DNA from: Myxococcus sp. RHSTA-1-4
GTDB taxonomy: Bacteria > Myxococcota > Myxococcia > Myxococcales > Myxococcaceae
Reading direction: 5' to 3'
Assembly (NCBI RefSeq): GCF_020037125.1
Contig: NZ_JAIQDG010000013.1
Span: 124,001 to 188,000 of the forward strand
DNA: 64,000 bases
Shown: piece after piece, positions 29,530 through 40,276 of the stretch
Layout of the letters: every line of letters starts with the position of its first letter
Position numbering within the stretch: position 1 is the stretch's first letter
Program-made: the position numbers and the translations under genes
Notes under the pieces: generated by a model
What the model was told of the DNA's origin: nothing
Seen by the model: the letters and a program-made list of their open reading frames with translations, nothing else
The model's database searches: none

Positions 29530-30269
29530 GCCCGCCGTTCCCCGTTGAAATCCTCACGCTGTTCCCCGGCATGGTGTCCGGGTACCTGGGGGCGAGCATC
29601 CTCGGGAAGGCCCAGGAGAAGGGCCTGCTGTCCATCACCGTCACCGACGTGCGCGAGTACGCCGAGGGCAAGCACCGCGTCACCGACGACGCGCCCTATG
29701 GCGGCGGGGCCGGCATGGTGATGAAGCCGGAGCCGCTGGTGGCCGCCATTGAAGCCGCGCGGACGCGCCTGCCGGGCGCGAGGGCGCTGCTGATGAGCCC
29801 TCGGGGCCCCGCCTTCACCCAGGCCACGGCGCGCGAGCTGGTGCGCCACGAGGCGGGGCTGATCCTCGTGTGCGGCCGCTACGAGGGCGTGGACGAGCGG
29901 GTGATGGCGTACCTGGACGGGGAGCTGTCCCTGGGGGACTTCGTCCTGACGGGCGGAGAGGTGGCCGCCCTGGCCGTGGTGGACGCGGTGGCGCGGCTGG
30001 TGCCCGGAGTGCTGGGCAACGTGGACTCGTCCGTCACGGAGAGCTTCGAGGAGGGAATGCTGGAGCACCCCCAGTACACCCGCCCGCCCGTCTTCCGGGG
30101 GGCCGAGGTGCCCGCCGTCCTCCAGTCCGGGGACCATGCCCGGATTGCCCGCTGGCGGCGCTGGAAGTCGCTGGTCCTCACCCGGGAGCGGCGTCCGGAC
30201 CTGTTCGCCCGCCTGGCGCTCTCGACGGCCGATCAGAAACTGCTGGCCCGGCGGGAGGAAGAGCTGTAA
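29526..30269 (+). CDS. trmD: tRNA (guanine-N1)-methyltransferase TrmD
   Basis: Methylates G37 of tRNAs using SAM in a trefoil-knot (SPOUT) fold, preventing frameshifts. The 247-residue protein has [23 protein letters not shown] near residues 50-72, the knot stretch [13 protein letters not shown]-type (seen as [16 protein letters not shown]) and [30 protein letters not shown] near 140-169, with TRPPVFRG as the flexible tRNA-recognition loop. Its ATG overlaps the rimM stop. A standard length for the family. Confidence 0.96.
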   Translation: MSPPFPVEILTLFPGMVSGYLGASILGKAQEKGLLSITVTDVREYAEGKHRVTDDAPYGGGAGMVMKPEPLVAAIEAARTRLPGARALLMSPRGPAFTQATARELVRHEAGLILVCGRYEGVDERVMAYLDGELSLGDFVLTGGEVAALAVVDAVARLVPGVLGNVDSSVTESFEEGMLEHPQYTRPPVFRGAEVPAVLQSGDHARIARWRRWKSLVLTRERRPDLFARLALSTADQKLLARREEEL

Positions 30270-30305
30270 CCTTGTGCGTTCCATGCGGGTTGGGCATCAG
30301 TGGGC

Positions 30306-30334
30306 TTGTCCGACCCCGCTCTCTCTGGTAGTAC
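30306..30334 (+). promoter_or_regulatory. Possible separate promoter of rplS
   Basis: TTGTCC (30306-30311) and TAGTAC (30329-30334) with 17-base spacing sit 55 bases before the rplS ATG. The 119-base gap after trmD would otherwise be unusually long for this operon. Confidence 0.45.
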
Positions 30335-30388
30335 GGCCCGCTCTTTCACGCGCCCTGCGCGTAAGTTTCCGATTTTCCGGAGTCCGTC

Positions 30389-30793
30389 ATGCGTAACGCC
30401 GCCATTCAGCACGTCGAGGCCAAGTTCCTGCGCCAGGACGTCACCCCTTTTCGGCCTGGTGACTCCGTGCGCGTCCACTGGAAGGTGAAGGAGGGCGACA
30501 AGGAGCGCGTGCAGGCCTTCGAGGGTGTCGTCATCCGCCTGAGCGGCCGCGCCCACCGCGCGACCTTCGCCGTCCGCAAGATGTCCTTCGGCGTGGGCGT
30601 GGAGCGCATCTTCCCGCTGCACAGCCCCCGCTACGAGAAGATCGAGGTCCTCTCGCGCGGCGACGTGAACCGCAGCCGCCTGTTCTACCTCCGCGACCTG
30701 AAGGGCAAGGCCGCCCGCGTCGACGTGCAGGAGGAGCCCACGGCTCAGGGTGCGGCGGGCACCGCCGGCAAGAAGGCCGCCAAGGCGTCCTGA
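30389..30793 (+). CDS. rplS: 50S ribosomal protein bL19
   Basis: Large-subunit protein at the 30S-50S interface. The 134-residue product has the L19 barrel motif [30 protein letters not shown] and [36 protein letters not shown]. The extended tail of about 25 Ala/Lys/Gly-rich residues is longer than in E. coli. Ribosome site CCGGAG precedes the ATG. Strong terminator follows, so this ends the ribosomal operon. Confidence 0.96.
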   Translation: MRNAAIQHVEAKFLRQDVTPFRPGDSVRVHWKVKEGDKERVQAFEGVVIRLSGRAHRATFAVRKMSFGVGVERIFPLHSPRYEKIEVLSRGDVNRSRLFYLRDLKGKAARVDVQEEPTAQGAAGTAGKKAAKAS

Positions 30794-30830
30794 TCGCCTG
30801 CCTGCCCCCAGGGGCTGGCCTGCTGTCATG

Positions 30831-30864
30831 AAAAGGAGCGTCCGATCCCGGGCGCTCCTTTTTT
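30831..30864 (+). terminator. Rho-independent terminator after rplS
   Basis: AAAAGGAGCG (30831-30840) and CGCTCCTTTT (30853-30862) form a perfect 10-pair stem with a 12-base loop and continue into TT. This is the clearest intrinsic terminator in the window. Confidence 0.9.
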
Positions 30865-30888
30865 CATGTGCGCTAGACTGCGGGAGCC

Positions 30889-32787
30889 ATGCAATTCGCC
30901 GAAGTCGCCGTCCAGAACGTCCGGGGCTTCTCTCCAGCGGGGCGCTTCGCGCTCAAGGCCGGGTACCTCGTCCTCAAGCCGCCCTCGGCCGAGGTCAGTC
31001 CCCTGGCGGGCCTGTCGCTCGCGCTGCTCTTCGCCGACGGGCGCGGCGGTGACGCCAGCTTCATGGCGCCGGGGGCGAAGTCGGGCAAGGCGGCCCTCAC
31101 CTTCGTTGGCGTGGACGGGGTGACGTACCGCATCCTCCGAGAGCTGGGCGGCTCCGGGACGCTGCACCGGATGAACAAGACGACGCAGCAGCCGGAGCTG
31201 GTGTCCTCGGACTCGTCGGAGATCAGCCAGTTCCTCCGGGGCCAGGCGGGGCTGCCGCCGCGCACCACCTTCGAGCAGGTGTACTGCCTGCAGCTCGGGC
31301 AGCTTCCCTCGAGGCGCCCGCGCAAGGCCGCGGCGGCGAAGCAGGACCCCAAGACGTCCGGGAAGTTCCCCTCGCTGGCGTCGGCGGCCACGGTGGCTCC
31401 CGCGGAGGACATCTCGGCCGCGGAGGCGAAGCTGCGCGCGCTGGAACAGGAGCGGGTGTCCGCCGCGGAGGTGGACCAGCTCCAGTTCAAGGTGGACGGC
31501 CTGTCCTCGCAGGTCTTCGACGCCGAGCAGCGGCTCAAGGGCACCGACGGGCTGAAGGTGGCCATCTCCGAGGCGGAGGCCGCGTGGCGCGCCGCGCCCA
31601 CGCCGGAGTCGCTCGGGCTGCCGCAGGACATCCTGGCCCGCGTGCAGCGCTACCCCAAGGTGGTGGCGAAGCGGGACGACGCACTGGCCCGGCTCAACGC
31701 GGACCGCGACGCCGAGGCGCAGGCGGTGCCCGCCTACGTGGAGCCCCTGAAGGAGAACCGCGTCTTCTGGGCGGGCCTGGGCGCGGGCATCCTCTTCCTC
31801 GCGCTGGGGCTCGGGCTGGGCCTCGGCGTGGACAACACCTTCCGCTACCTGGCCCTGCTGGACATCCCCGCCTTCGGCGTGGCCGCGTTCATGGCGCTGC
31901 GCCACGTGGACGACCTGCAGAAGGCGTCCCGGCACGGCAGCAAGGAGAACCGGTTCGAGTCCCGGGAGAAGAAGATCCTGGACGAGTTCGATGCCGAGGC
32001 CGCTCCGCTGCGCATGGCGCAGAAGGCGCTTGGAGTGGAGAGCCTGGACGAAATCGCGCCCATGCTGGAGCGCAAGGAGTTGCTGGGGGCGCGCGTGGTG
32101 GAGCTGAAGGATCAGCTCCAGGCCATGGAGGCGGACCCGGACTACGTTGCGGCCGTCACTCAGCGGCAGGCGCTGAAGGAGCAGCTCGACGCGCTCAACG
32201 CGGAGCTGGCGCAGAAGGGCTCGTACGTGCGCGATGTCCGCGAGGTGGAGCGGGAGATTGCCCGGGTGAAGGAGTCCATCGCCCTGGCCAAGGCGCCGCC
32301 CCCGGCCGCGGCTCCGAGCGCGGACGGCACCCCGGCCCCGGCGGAGGCGCTGGAGGATCCGACGCCGGTGCTGCTGTCCCAGGCCGCGGACGTCTTCACC
32401 ACGGACGTGCTGTCCGTGCAGGGGATGCTGAAGGAGCGCTGCGTCCAGTACCTCACCGCGCTCACGGACCGGCGCTACCAGGGCGTCGAGTGGGACAAGG
32501 AAGGGCGGGGCTTCGCGCTCGCGCCCGGCAAGCGAATCCCCGTGGGGGAGCTGCCGCCGAAGGACCTGGACCTCTACTACCTGGCGCTGCGGATGACGGT
32601 GGTGGAGAAGGCGAGCGCCCGAGTGAAGCGGCCCTTCCTGCTGGAGGACGTCTTCGCCGGCGTGGAGGAGGTGAAGCTGCCCCTCATCGCCCGCATGCTC
32701 AAGCACCTGGGGACGCTGACGCAGGTGCTGCACGTCACTTCGCATCCTGGCTTCGCGCAGATGTCGGACGGCACCGTTAACGTGTAG
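30889..32787 (+). CDS. Degenerate YhaN/Rad50-like protein with two central membrane segments
   Basis: A 632-residue protein with the plan of Rad50/YhaN ATPases but missing key residues. The N-terminus resembles the RecF/Rad50 start (FAEVAVQNVRGFSPAGRFALKAG) yet no Walker A GxxGxGKS follows; PGAKSGKAAL is the nearest stretch. The middle is coiled-coil (residues 170-290 and 360-480) with two hydrophobic segments near 287-330 that may form a membrane hairpin. The C-terminus DLDLYYLALRMTVVEKASARVKRPFLLEDVFAGVEEVKLP resembles the Rad50 signature-helix and Walker B region, ending HVTSH. A TAGACT box (30874-30879) is 10 bases before the ATG, so transcripts may be nearly leaderless. Probably a non-hydrolysing structural relative. 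Confidence 0.55.
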   Translation: MQFAEVAVQNVRGFSPAGRFALKAGYLVLKPPSAEVSPLAGLSLALLFADGRGGDASFMAPGAKSGKAALTFVGVDGVTYRILRELGGSGTLHRMNKTTQQPELVSSDSSEISQFLRGQAGLPPRTTFEQVYCLQLGQLPSRRPRKAAAAKQDPKTSGKFPSLASAATVAPAEDISAAEAKLRALEQERVSAAEVDQLQFKVDGLSSQVFDAEQRLKGTDGLKVAISEAEAAWRAAPTPESLGLPQDILARVQRYPKVVAKRDDALARLNADRDAEAQAVPAYVEPLKENRVFWAGLGAGILFLALGLGLGLGVDNTFRYLALLDIPAFGVAAFMALRHVDDLQKASRHGSKENRFESREKKILDEFDAEAAPLRMAQKALGVESLDEIAPMLERKELLGARVVELKDQLQAMEADPDYVAAVTQRQALKEQLDALNAELAQKGSYVRDVREVEREIARVKESIALAKAPPPAAAPSADGTPAPAEALEDPTPVLLSQAADVFTTDVLSVQGMLKERCVQYLTALTDRRYQGVEWDKEGRGFALAPGKRIPVGELPPKDLDLYYLALRMTVVEKASARVKRPFLLEDVFAGVEEVKLPLIARMLKHLGTLTQVLHVTSHPGFAQMSDGTVNV

Positions 32788-32837
32788 GCCGACTCGGCGG
32801 ATTCCCTCCATGGCGGAGGACCGCCAGGGGAGGGTGC

Positions 32838-33218
32838 ATGGGACGGGCGGCGCCGTGGGAGCGGCGGGAGTACGGGAATGCGGCGGAGGAGGCGGCGGTG
32901 GGCTTCCTGGAGGCCCAGGGGTGGCGGGTGCGGGCGCGCAACTGGACGTGCCGCTACGGGGAGCTGGACGTGGTAGCGGAGCGCGGGGAGGTGGTGTGCT
33001 TCGTGGAGGTGCGGATGCGCTCCACGGCCGTGTGGGGAGACCCGGCGCACACCGTGTCCTTCGCCAAGCAGCGTCGGGTGGTGAAGGCGGCGTTGCACTA
33101 TCTCTTCGCACATGACCTGCGCGAGCGGATGATGCGCTTCGACGTGATTTCGGTGGTGGGGCGCGGCGAGCGCGCCACCGTGGAGCACATCCCCGGCGCC
33201 TTCGACGCGGGCATGTGA
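32838..33218 (+). CDS. yraN: UPF0102 family protein (YraN-like nuclease fold)
   Basis: A 126-residue protein with the UPF0102 pattern: GNAAEEAAVGFLEAQGWRVRARNWTCRYGELDVVAERGEVVCFVEVRMRS, which is the restriction-nuclease-like core Glu-x-Asp then V-E-V with the catalytic Lys replaced by Arg in this motif (EVRMRS). FAKQRRVVKAALHYL continues the usual helix. Relatives are thought to be Holliday-junction or DNA-repair related, but the exact role is unsettled. It begins 50 bases after the Rad50-like gene and ends 9 bases before rsmI, so it shares a transcript with rsmI. The ATG at 32838 gives the standard length. Confidence 0.85.
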   Translation: MGRAAPWERREYGNAAEEAAVGFLEAQGWRVRARNWTCRYGELDVVAERGEVVCFVEVRMRSTAVWGDPAHTVSFAKQRRVVKAALHYLFAHDLRERMMRFDVISVVGRGERATVEHIPGAFDAGM

Positions 33219-33227
33219 GAGGACGCC

Positions 33228-34058
33228 ATGGCTGGAACGCTCTACCTGGTGGCGACGCCCATCGGGAACCTGGGAGACATCACCTCTCGCGCGCTGGAGA
33301 CGCTGCGGCAGGTGCGCTTCATCGCCTGTGAGGACACGCGGCACTCGCGGGTGCTGCTGGACCACTTCGGCATTGGCGGGAAGGACCTGGTCAGCCTGCC
33401 GGCCTTCGCGGAGGGCCAGCGCGCCGGGCGCATCCTGGACCGCATCGCCGAGGGCGAGGACTGCGCGCTCGTCACCGACGCTGGCAGCCCCGCCATCAGC
33501 GACCCGGGGGAGAAGCTGGTGGCGGAGGCGCTGGAGCGGGGGCTGAACGTGGTGCCCATTCCGGGCCCCACGGCCCTGGTGGCGGCGCTGAGCGCGTCCG
33601 GACTGCCCACGGGCCGTTTCCACTTCCTGGGCTTCCTCCCGCGCAAGGGGGCGGAGCGCCGGGCCATGCTGGAGGAGGTGGCGTCCCTGTCCGCCACGCT
33701 GGTGCTCTACGAGTCCCCCCGCCGGCTGGCGGAGACGCTGCCGGACCTGATGGACGCCTGGGGAGACCGGCGCGCGTGCGTGGCGCGGGAGCTGACGAAG
33801 CTGCACGAGGAGTTCGCCCGGGGCACGCTGTCGGAGCTGGCGGCGCGCTACGCGGCGGAGGAGGCCCGGGGCGAGGTGGTGGTGCTGGTGGAGGGCCGCA
33901 CCGGGGAGCGCCGCTGGTCCGAGGACGAGCTGCGCAAGGCGCTGGAGGAGGGACTGGGGCGCGGCGAGAAGCTCAAGGCGCTGAGCACCGAGCTGGCCCG
34001 CCGCGCGGGGTGGGCCGGTCAGGATGTGTACCGGCTGGGGCTTTCGCTGAAGCGATGA
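33228..34058 (+). CDS. rsmI: 16S rRNA 2'-O-ribose methyltransferase RsmI
   Basis: Methylates C1402 of 16S rRNA at the decoding centre. The 276-residue tetrapyrrole-methylase-fold protein has [23 protein letters not shown] near residues 4-26, [16 protein letters not shown] near 39, [19 protein letters not shown] near 82, and [31 protein letters not shown] near 104. All are standard for RsmI. It follows yraN closely. The remaining C-terminal helix [26 protein letters not shown] fits family length. No gene follows for about 120 bases. Confidence 0.95.
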   Translation: [276 protein letters not shown]

Positions 34059-34177
34059 GTTCGCGGGGGGAAGGGAGCAGGGCTTGGCTTACATGCCAGG
34101 AGGGAGAGGCGGGCATACGAAGTGGGTGTCCAGCTCGGAGAACAGGTCCTCGAAGGGCGCCCGCCCCGTCGCGCAGG

Positions 34178-34732
34178 TCAGTCCCGGGGGGGGGCAAGCA
34201 GCCCGGCCCGGAGCGCACTCTCACGCACGGACTGCACGGCGTCCTGGATGCGCTCTGATGCCGGGAAGAGCTGCTCGGCCCGCACGGCCAGCTCCAGCGC
34301 CTTCGGTAGCTGCTCGCGCAGCGAGTACCGCAAGAGGAGCCCAGCCCAGGCGTCCTCCAGGGACTGGAGCGCACGCGCGGCGCCTTCCTCCATGAGACGC
34401 AGAGCCTCGTCTTCACGGCCCCGGATGTCATCGAGGAAGTACGCCAGCTCAAGCAGCGCCGGAGCGCTTCGTTCCGAGGCCTGGACGGCCATCTCCAGCA
34501 GGCCCTCAGCCTCGGTGAGAGAAGCCTCGGCGTCCACGCCGGGCTCCTCGGTGGTGAGGACAAGGCGTGCCAGCGCCAGCAGGTTGGGGGTGAGGGCGGG
34601 GCAGTCCTTCACCAGCTCCCGATGCAGGCGGAGCTGCTCGGCATTGCCGCGCTGGCCGCCCCCCGCGTCACGGGCGGCCTTCAGCCGGGCGAGGAGTGCT
34701 TCAAGCCGGGAAGAGTCCATGGCCACGCTCAT
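34178..34732 (-). CDS. Unknown helical protein (TPR-like), 184 residues
   Basis: A cytoplasmic-type protein rich in Leu, Ala and Glu with repeating helix pairs that resemble TPR units (LLALARLVLTTEEPGVDAEASLTEAEGLLEMAVQ and ALQSLEDAWAGLLLRYSLREQLPKALELAVRAEQLFP). I cannot assign a family. The start overlaps the lipoprotein stop by ATGA at 34732; a second ATG (codon 5) at 34720 is possible. The two products are encoded together and probably act together. No signal peptide or membrane segment. A scaffold or partner for the lipoprotein is only a guess. Confidence 0.55.
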   Translation of the reverse strand: MSVAMDSSRLEALLARLKAARDAGGGQRGNAEQLRLHRELVKDCPALTPNLLALARLVLTTEEPGVDAEASLTEAEGLLEMAVQASERSAPALLELAYFLDDIRGREDEALRLMEEGAARALQSLEDAWAGLLLRYSLREQLPKALELAVRAEQLFPASERIQDAVQSVRESALRAGLLAPPRD

Positions 34733-35193
34733 TTCTCCATCAAGCGTTTCTGGTCTTCGATGAGCTTGACGGCCATGCGGAGCTGCGCGGAGGTGGCCAG
34801 GCTGAAATCCCGGGTCTCCAGCATCCGCCGTATCTGGAAGAGGGTGTAGTCCTTGAGCTGGGATGGGAAGTCCGGCGCGCGCTGGAGGGTGGCGGGAATG
34901 TCTCCAAGCCTGGTGGTGAGCACGCTGATGCGGTGGAGGTGGCGCGTCGCCAGCTCCTTGGAGATGAGCCCCGCGGCGCTCGCCTCGGAGATGAGCAATT
35001 GCGCCTCGGCGAACTCACCCCGGGCAATGAGCGCCAGGATGCGCACATGTGCCGAGCTGCCCTTCACCCGTACGCCTTCAGCCTCTGACGGCCAGGGCTC
35101 TACTGCATGGGGACGGGTGTGTGGCTCGCCATGTCCGCACCCCAGTAGGGCCAGGACCAGATACGCCCCGAGCAGGAAACCCAAGCGCCGCAT
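34729..35193 (-). CDS. Unknown lipoprotein, 154 residues
   Basis: Starts MRRLGFLLGAYLVLALLGCGHG: a lipoprotein signal with the lipobox LLGC, cleaved before the Cys near residue 19. The mature part is helical and rich in Arg/Leu (ILALIARGEFAEAQLLISEASAAGLISKELATRHLHRISVLTTRLGD), without a recognised domain. Position +2 after the Cys is Gly, not Asp, which in E. coli would favour outer-membrane sorting. Operon with the downstream TPR-like gene by a 4-base overlap. No neighbouring gene gives a clear role. Confidence 0.6.
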   Translation of the reverse strand: MRRLGFLLGAYLVLALLGCGHGEPHTRPHAVEPWPSEAEGVRVKGSSAHVRILALIARGEFAEAQLLISEASAAGLISKELATRHLHRISVLTTRLGDIPATLQRAPDFPSQLKDYTLFQIRRMLETRDFSLATSAQLRMAVKLIEDQKRLMEK

Positions 35194-35308
35194 GGCTCAT
35201 CTCCGACAAGGAGAGCGGATTTGCTCCAGGGCAACGGCGCGTTCCGGGGCGAAACTGTCAAATGCCGTGCGCATTGCTGCCCCGTGGCTGTGCCCGGCGA
35301 ACCGCTGA

Positions 35309-35344
35309 AAAGACGCGAGCCCTGACGTAGGGCTCGCGAGTCTT
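35309..35344 (-). terminator. Terminator of the barrel gene (minus strand)
   Basis: GCGAGCCC (35315-35322) and GGGCTCGC (35330-35337) pair around TGACGTA; the flanks AAGAC and GTCTT extend the stem with a small bulge. Read on the minus strand it is followed by TTTTCAGC, as expected past the stop at 35436. Confidence 0.75.
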
Positions 35345-35435
35345 CTCCCGCCGCTTCTGGCCTCGTTCCTCTTGCCAGGGAATTCTTGCTGCTGAGCTGG
35401 CAGGTACTTCGTGGCCTGGCTCCCCGGCCTGTCCG

Positions 35436-36734
35436 CTAGAAGCTGAACGTGGCGCTCAGGTCGAAGCGGAACGTGGTGCTCTCCACCGCGCGGAAGCGGC
35501 GGGACACCAGGTCATAGCGCCAGTCGAAGGTGGGGTTGAGCTCGGGCGAGCCGGGCTCCACGTTCACGCCGTCCGCGCCGTCGAGGTCCTGGCCAATGTC
35601 CTCGGCGGTGAGGGTGTGGTCCGTGTTGTAGAGGAAGGTGCCGGCCGCGCGGATGGTGAAGGACTCGGCCGCCTGGGCGTTGACGCCGAGCATGCCGCCC
35701 ACCTGGAAGTAGTCCTCGGAGCTGAGCAGCTTGCGCAGCGCCGAGCTCAGCTCGTTGTAGTACCGGCCCTTGCCCACGTAGTTGCCGATGCCGCGCACGT
35801 CCAGGGCGAACTTCTGGTGCTTCTGCGGCTTCTCGAAGGGAACCAGCTCCAGGCCGAAAAGCATGCCCAGGTGCTGCGGCGCCTTGATGCCCGTCTCCTT
35901 GCGCGTCCACGGGCCGTCGCCGCAGTTGTCCGGGGCGCCCAGGTTGCCCGGGTTCGTGAACTCTTGGTCGCAGTTGGAGTAGATGCCCGGGCCGCGCACG
36001 GGGATGGTGTAGTGCGCCTTGAAGTACGGCTCGGCCACGCCCATGCGGCGCGAGAGGGCCGTGTAGATCTGGTACTTGTGGACGCGGTCACCGATGTTGC
36101 CGCGGTTGTCCGGGTCCGTGGTGTCCACGCTCGGGTCGCGCTGCTTCGCGGTGGGGGCCTCGTAGTCCAGGCCGACAATCCACGTGGGCTTGGTTTCGTC
36201 CTTCTCCTGATTGAAGAAGGCGTAGGCCAGCCCGAAGTGCATGTTGCCCAGGCCGCCGCGGAAGCTCTCCTGTGCCACGCCGAACAGGCGCACGTCCCCA
36301 TTGGTCTCGTCTGTGCAGCCCGAGATGGGCACGCCGCTCGCGTCCACGCACGTGTTGATGACAGCAGAGTTGTCGTTCGACGCCTCGGACGTGTACTCCC
36401 ACCGCTCGTTCTGCTGGAACACCAGTGGCAGGGTGAAGGAGAACTCGAGGTCCCGGTACAGGCCGAAGGCCAGCCTCATGTTGAGCCTCGCGTCCACGCC
36501 CTTGTACCAGAGCCCCGACTCCAGCGGTCGCGCGCCGGGGTCTTCGGGGACGGTACCGAGCACCTCCCGGACGATCTTCGCGCGCGTCTGGGTGCGCTCG
36601 AAGCCCACGTCGATGAAGAGGTCGAACGGGTCATCGTCCTCGAAGGACGACGCAATCCGGGTGATATCCGCCGCGCTGGCGGCGAACGGCGCGCCCAGCG
36701 TCAGCGCGGCAAGTACGGCGCGAAGCCTGTGCAT
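35436..36734 (-). CDS. Outer-membrane beta-barrel protein, 432 residues
   Basis: An exported protein with a signal peptide (MHRLRAVLAALTLGAPFAASAA) and a chain of alternating strands with aromatic ends: RLAFGLYRDLEFSFTLPLVFQ, FGLAYAFF, YFKAHYTIPV, DLVSRRFRAVE, ending in TTFRFDLSATFSF. A terminal Phe with alternating hydrophobics is the usual signal for the barrel assembly machinery. Loops contain several Asp/Asn repeats (DTTDPDNRGNIGD). I recognise no porin family. Transcribed leftward alone from 36734, ends with a terminator. The ATG start is clear from the signal peptide. Confidence 0.75.
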   Translation of the reverse strand: MHRLRAVLAALTLGAPFAASAADITRIASSFEDDDPFDLFIDVGFERTQTRAKIVREVLGTVPEDPGARPLESGLWYKGVDARLNMRLAFGLYRDLEFSFTLPLVFQQNERWEYTSEASNDNSAVINTCVDASGVPISGCTDETNGDVRLFGVAQESFRGGLGNMHFGLAYAFFNQEKDETKPTWIVGLDYEAPTAKQRDPSVDTTDPDNRGNIGDRVHKYQIYTALSRRMGVAEPYFKAHYTIPVRGPGIYSNCDQEFTNPGNLGAPDNCGDGPWTRKETGIKAPQHLGMLFGLELVPFEKPQKHQKFALDVRGIGNYVGKGRYYNELSSALRKLLSSEDYFQVGGMLGVNAQAAESFTIRAAGTFLYNTDHTLTAEDIGQDLDGADGVNVEPGSPELNPTFDWRYDLVSRRFRAVESTTFRFDLSATFSF

Positions 36735-36830
36735 CCGACCTCCGACGACGAATCACTCGGGCCTTCCGGCAAGCCCGGGGGGCTTCCAGCTAGCCGCGCC
36801 GTCGGAGGAGTGTCAAGAAACGGGTGGCAA

Positions 36831-37862
36831 TTACTTGCCGGCCACCGAGGTCCCGAGGAGCCCATCCAGGCGGCGGACCTCGTTTTCGAAGAGGGCCTTG
36901 TTGGCCGTGGAGAGCGACCGGCGGTAGGTCTTGTGCTGGTCGAAGGGGTCCAGCACCCGGTCATCCTGCGTCATGAGCTGATAGTGCAGGTGGGGGGCGA
37001 AGGAGCGGCCCGTGTTGCCGCTGGCGCCGATGACCTGGCCCGTCGAGAAGCGCGTGCCGGGCTTGATGCTCTTGTCCACCGCGTCCAGATGCAGGAAGAG
37101 GGCACGCCGGCCCCGGCCGCCTGTCTCCACCAGCTCCAGGCAGTTGCCGTTGCTACCGAAGTTCCAGTTCTTGCGCTTCACCACGCCGCTGAAGGGCGCC
37201 TTGATGGGGGTTCCCACCGGGGTGCGGAAGTCCACGCCCTTGTGACGGCGGCCGTCGCGCAGCAGGGACGTCACCTGCTCGTAGTCGTCGATGGGCGACT
37301 TCTCCAGGCGCAGCTCCAGCTCGTCACCGCCGGGCAGGTAGTAGCGGGCGTTGGCCTCGCCCTCGGCCTGGTAGCGGTAGGCGCTCATCGTCTTCCCCAG
37401 CTTGCCGCTGGTGAAGCGCACGGCGTGCACCAGGGGCTCCTCGTTCTCACGGCGCTGGTAGAGCACGTCCAGCGTGTCGCCGCGGAGGATCTCCCCGGGT
37501 ACCTCCACCCACCACACCAGGGTGCGCGTCACCACCTGCGCCAGGGCGGGGCCGATGTCCGGGCCGGCGGCGGCGTTGAGCGCCGTCTCCAGCGGCCCGT
37601 CGATGCGCACCGAGGCGCGCTCCATACCGGCCGCCTTCACGGGGTCCACGGGCGCGGGCGGAGCAACGGGCGCGGCAGCCACGGCTCCCGCGTCCGCCGC
37701 CTCGGGGGCGGCCTGGGCGGTCTCCTGCGTGGCGCTCGCCATCCGTTGCTTCCACCACCACACGCCGCCGGCGGCACCGCCGAGGATGAGGGACACGGCG
37801 ACCACCGGTCCGAAGGGACTGCGCTTCGGAGGGGCACCGAGGGTGGGAAGGTTCGGCCGCAT
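36831..37862 (-). CDS. M23-family metallopeptidase, membrane-anchored
   Basis: Likely cleaves peptidoglycan cross-bridges in the periplasm. A single membrane anchor (FGPVVAVSLILGGAAGGVWWW near residues 17-37) is followed by an Ala/Pro-rich linker and then a lysostaphin-like domain. Zinc ligands are HKGVD with His207 and Asp211, and HLH with His291 and His293; a further His258 in LFLHLD completes the site. The chain before 200 looks like the usual LysM-free opening domain. It begins 81 bases after the regulator gene that precedes it, so the two may be one unit. Length of 343 is common for the family. Whether it is active, as opposed to an EnvC-like activator, is suggested by the complete ligand set. 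Confidence 0.85.
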   Translation of the reverse strand: MRPNLPTLGAPPKRSPFGPVVAVSLILGGAAGGVWWWKQRMASATQETAQAAPEAADAGAVAAAPVAPPAPVDPVKAAGMERASVRIDGPLETALNAAAGPDIGPALAQVVTRTLVWWVEVPGEILRGDTLDVLYQRRENEEPLVHAVRFTSGKLGKTMSAYRYQAEGEANARYYLPGGDELELRLEKSPIDDYEQVTSLLRDGRRHKGVDFRTPVGTPIKAPFSGVVKRKNWNFGSNGNCLELVETGGRGRRALFLHLDAVDKSIKPGTRFSTGQVIGASGNTGRSFAPHLHYQLMTQDDRVLDPFDQHKTYRRSLSTANKALFENEVRRLDGLLGTSVAGK

Positions 37863-37943
37863 GCAAGCTCCCTGGGTTTTGAAAAGAAGAGTGGGCGGGC
37901 GCGAAACCGACGCGCGCGCGGGGAAATTTCGCCCCCGCGCCAG

Positions 37944-39368
<1,425 letters not shown>

Positions 39369-39391
39369 GGGAAGCCAGTCGTCTCCTGGGG

Positions 39392-40276
39392 CTAGCGGCG
39401 GTGCGTGGGGGCGGGCGGCGCGTTGGCGGCGCCGGGGCCCTCGAGCGTGCAGATGGCGTCCGGGTGCTTGATGCGCAGCAGGAGCGCCTCCAGCACGCGG
39501 AACGGGTGGTTCATCCGTGAGGCGCCCAGGTACGCCGCCACCATGTCCATGGACACGGCGAGGTCCATGTTCTCGCGGCCGGTGGACACCACCACACCGG
39601 AGTCTCCGCGCAGGCGGTTGGACTGGTAGACGCCGTCCGACGCGAGCTGCCGGATGGTCTCGATCTCCAGCACGCCCGTCTTCTCGTAGATGCGGTGGAG
39701 CTGCGAGTACAGCTTCGGCGACAGCACCACGGCGTAGGGGCCGAAGTGGCCGTGCTCGTTGAGCTTGCGGGTGGAGTCGACGATGGCCTGGAAGCCACCG
39801 CCCGCCACCGTCCAGTCCCCGAGCGGCACGCTGAGCCGGCCGTTGGCCGTCATCAGGCCCTCGTAGCCCAGGCGCGCGTCACCGTAGAAGATGAGCTCGT
39901 CCTCCTGCTGTGCGCACAGCGCGGCGGCGCCCGCGGCGGCGGACACGTCCAGCGGCATGTTGTGCGTGCGCGCGGCCTCGATGTCGCGCCAGTGCAGCAG
40001 GAAGTCCTTGTAGATGATGGGGATGGTCTTGAACTTGCGAGCATCGGTGAAGACCATCGCGGTCTCCTGCTCGCCGACGATGTCCACCGCGCCCGGGGAC
40101 ACGCCCTGGAACTCGTCGTAGGGCACCGTCTGCACGCCCGCTCCCAGCGGGCCGTAGATGTCCAGGATGCGGCGGCCCACCAGCGAGCGCCTCGCGACCT
40201 GGATGACCGTCTCATTCAGGCGTGCCCACTCCTCCTCGCGGAGGGGGTTCTCGGCATGTCCAAGGAAGTCAGGCAT
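39392..40276 (-). CDS. encA: Encapsulin nanocompartment shell protein
   Basis: Self-assembles into an icosahedral protein shell that stores iron. The 294-residue product matches the encapsulin family of HK97-type folds from its first residues ([22 protein letters not shown]) through [17 protein letters not shown] and the C-terminal [31 protein letters not shown] recognise it as close to M. xanthus EncA, which is about 287 residues. The ATG at 40276 has GGAG 9 bases upstream; a longer reading to 40303 exists but the shorter start matches known EncA. encB lies 46 bases upstream on the same transcript. Iron loading depends on its cargo proteins rather than on the shell. Confidence 0.95.
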   Translation of the reverse strand: MPDFLGHAENPLREEEWARLNETVIQVARRSLVGRRILDIYGPLGAGVQTVPYDEFQGVSPGAVDIVGEQETAMVFTDARKFKTIPIIYKDFLLHWRDIEAARTHNMPLDVSAAAGAAALCAQQEDELIFYGDARLGYEGLMTANGRLSVPLGDWTVAGGGFQAIVDSTRKLNEHGHFGPYAVVLSPKLYSQLHRIYEKTGVLEIETIRQLASDGVYQSNRLRGDSGVVVSTGRENMDLAVSMDMVAAYLGASRMNHPFRVLEALLLRIKHPDAICTLEGPGAANAPPAPTHRR

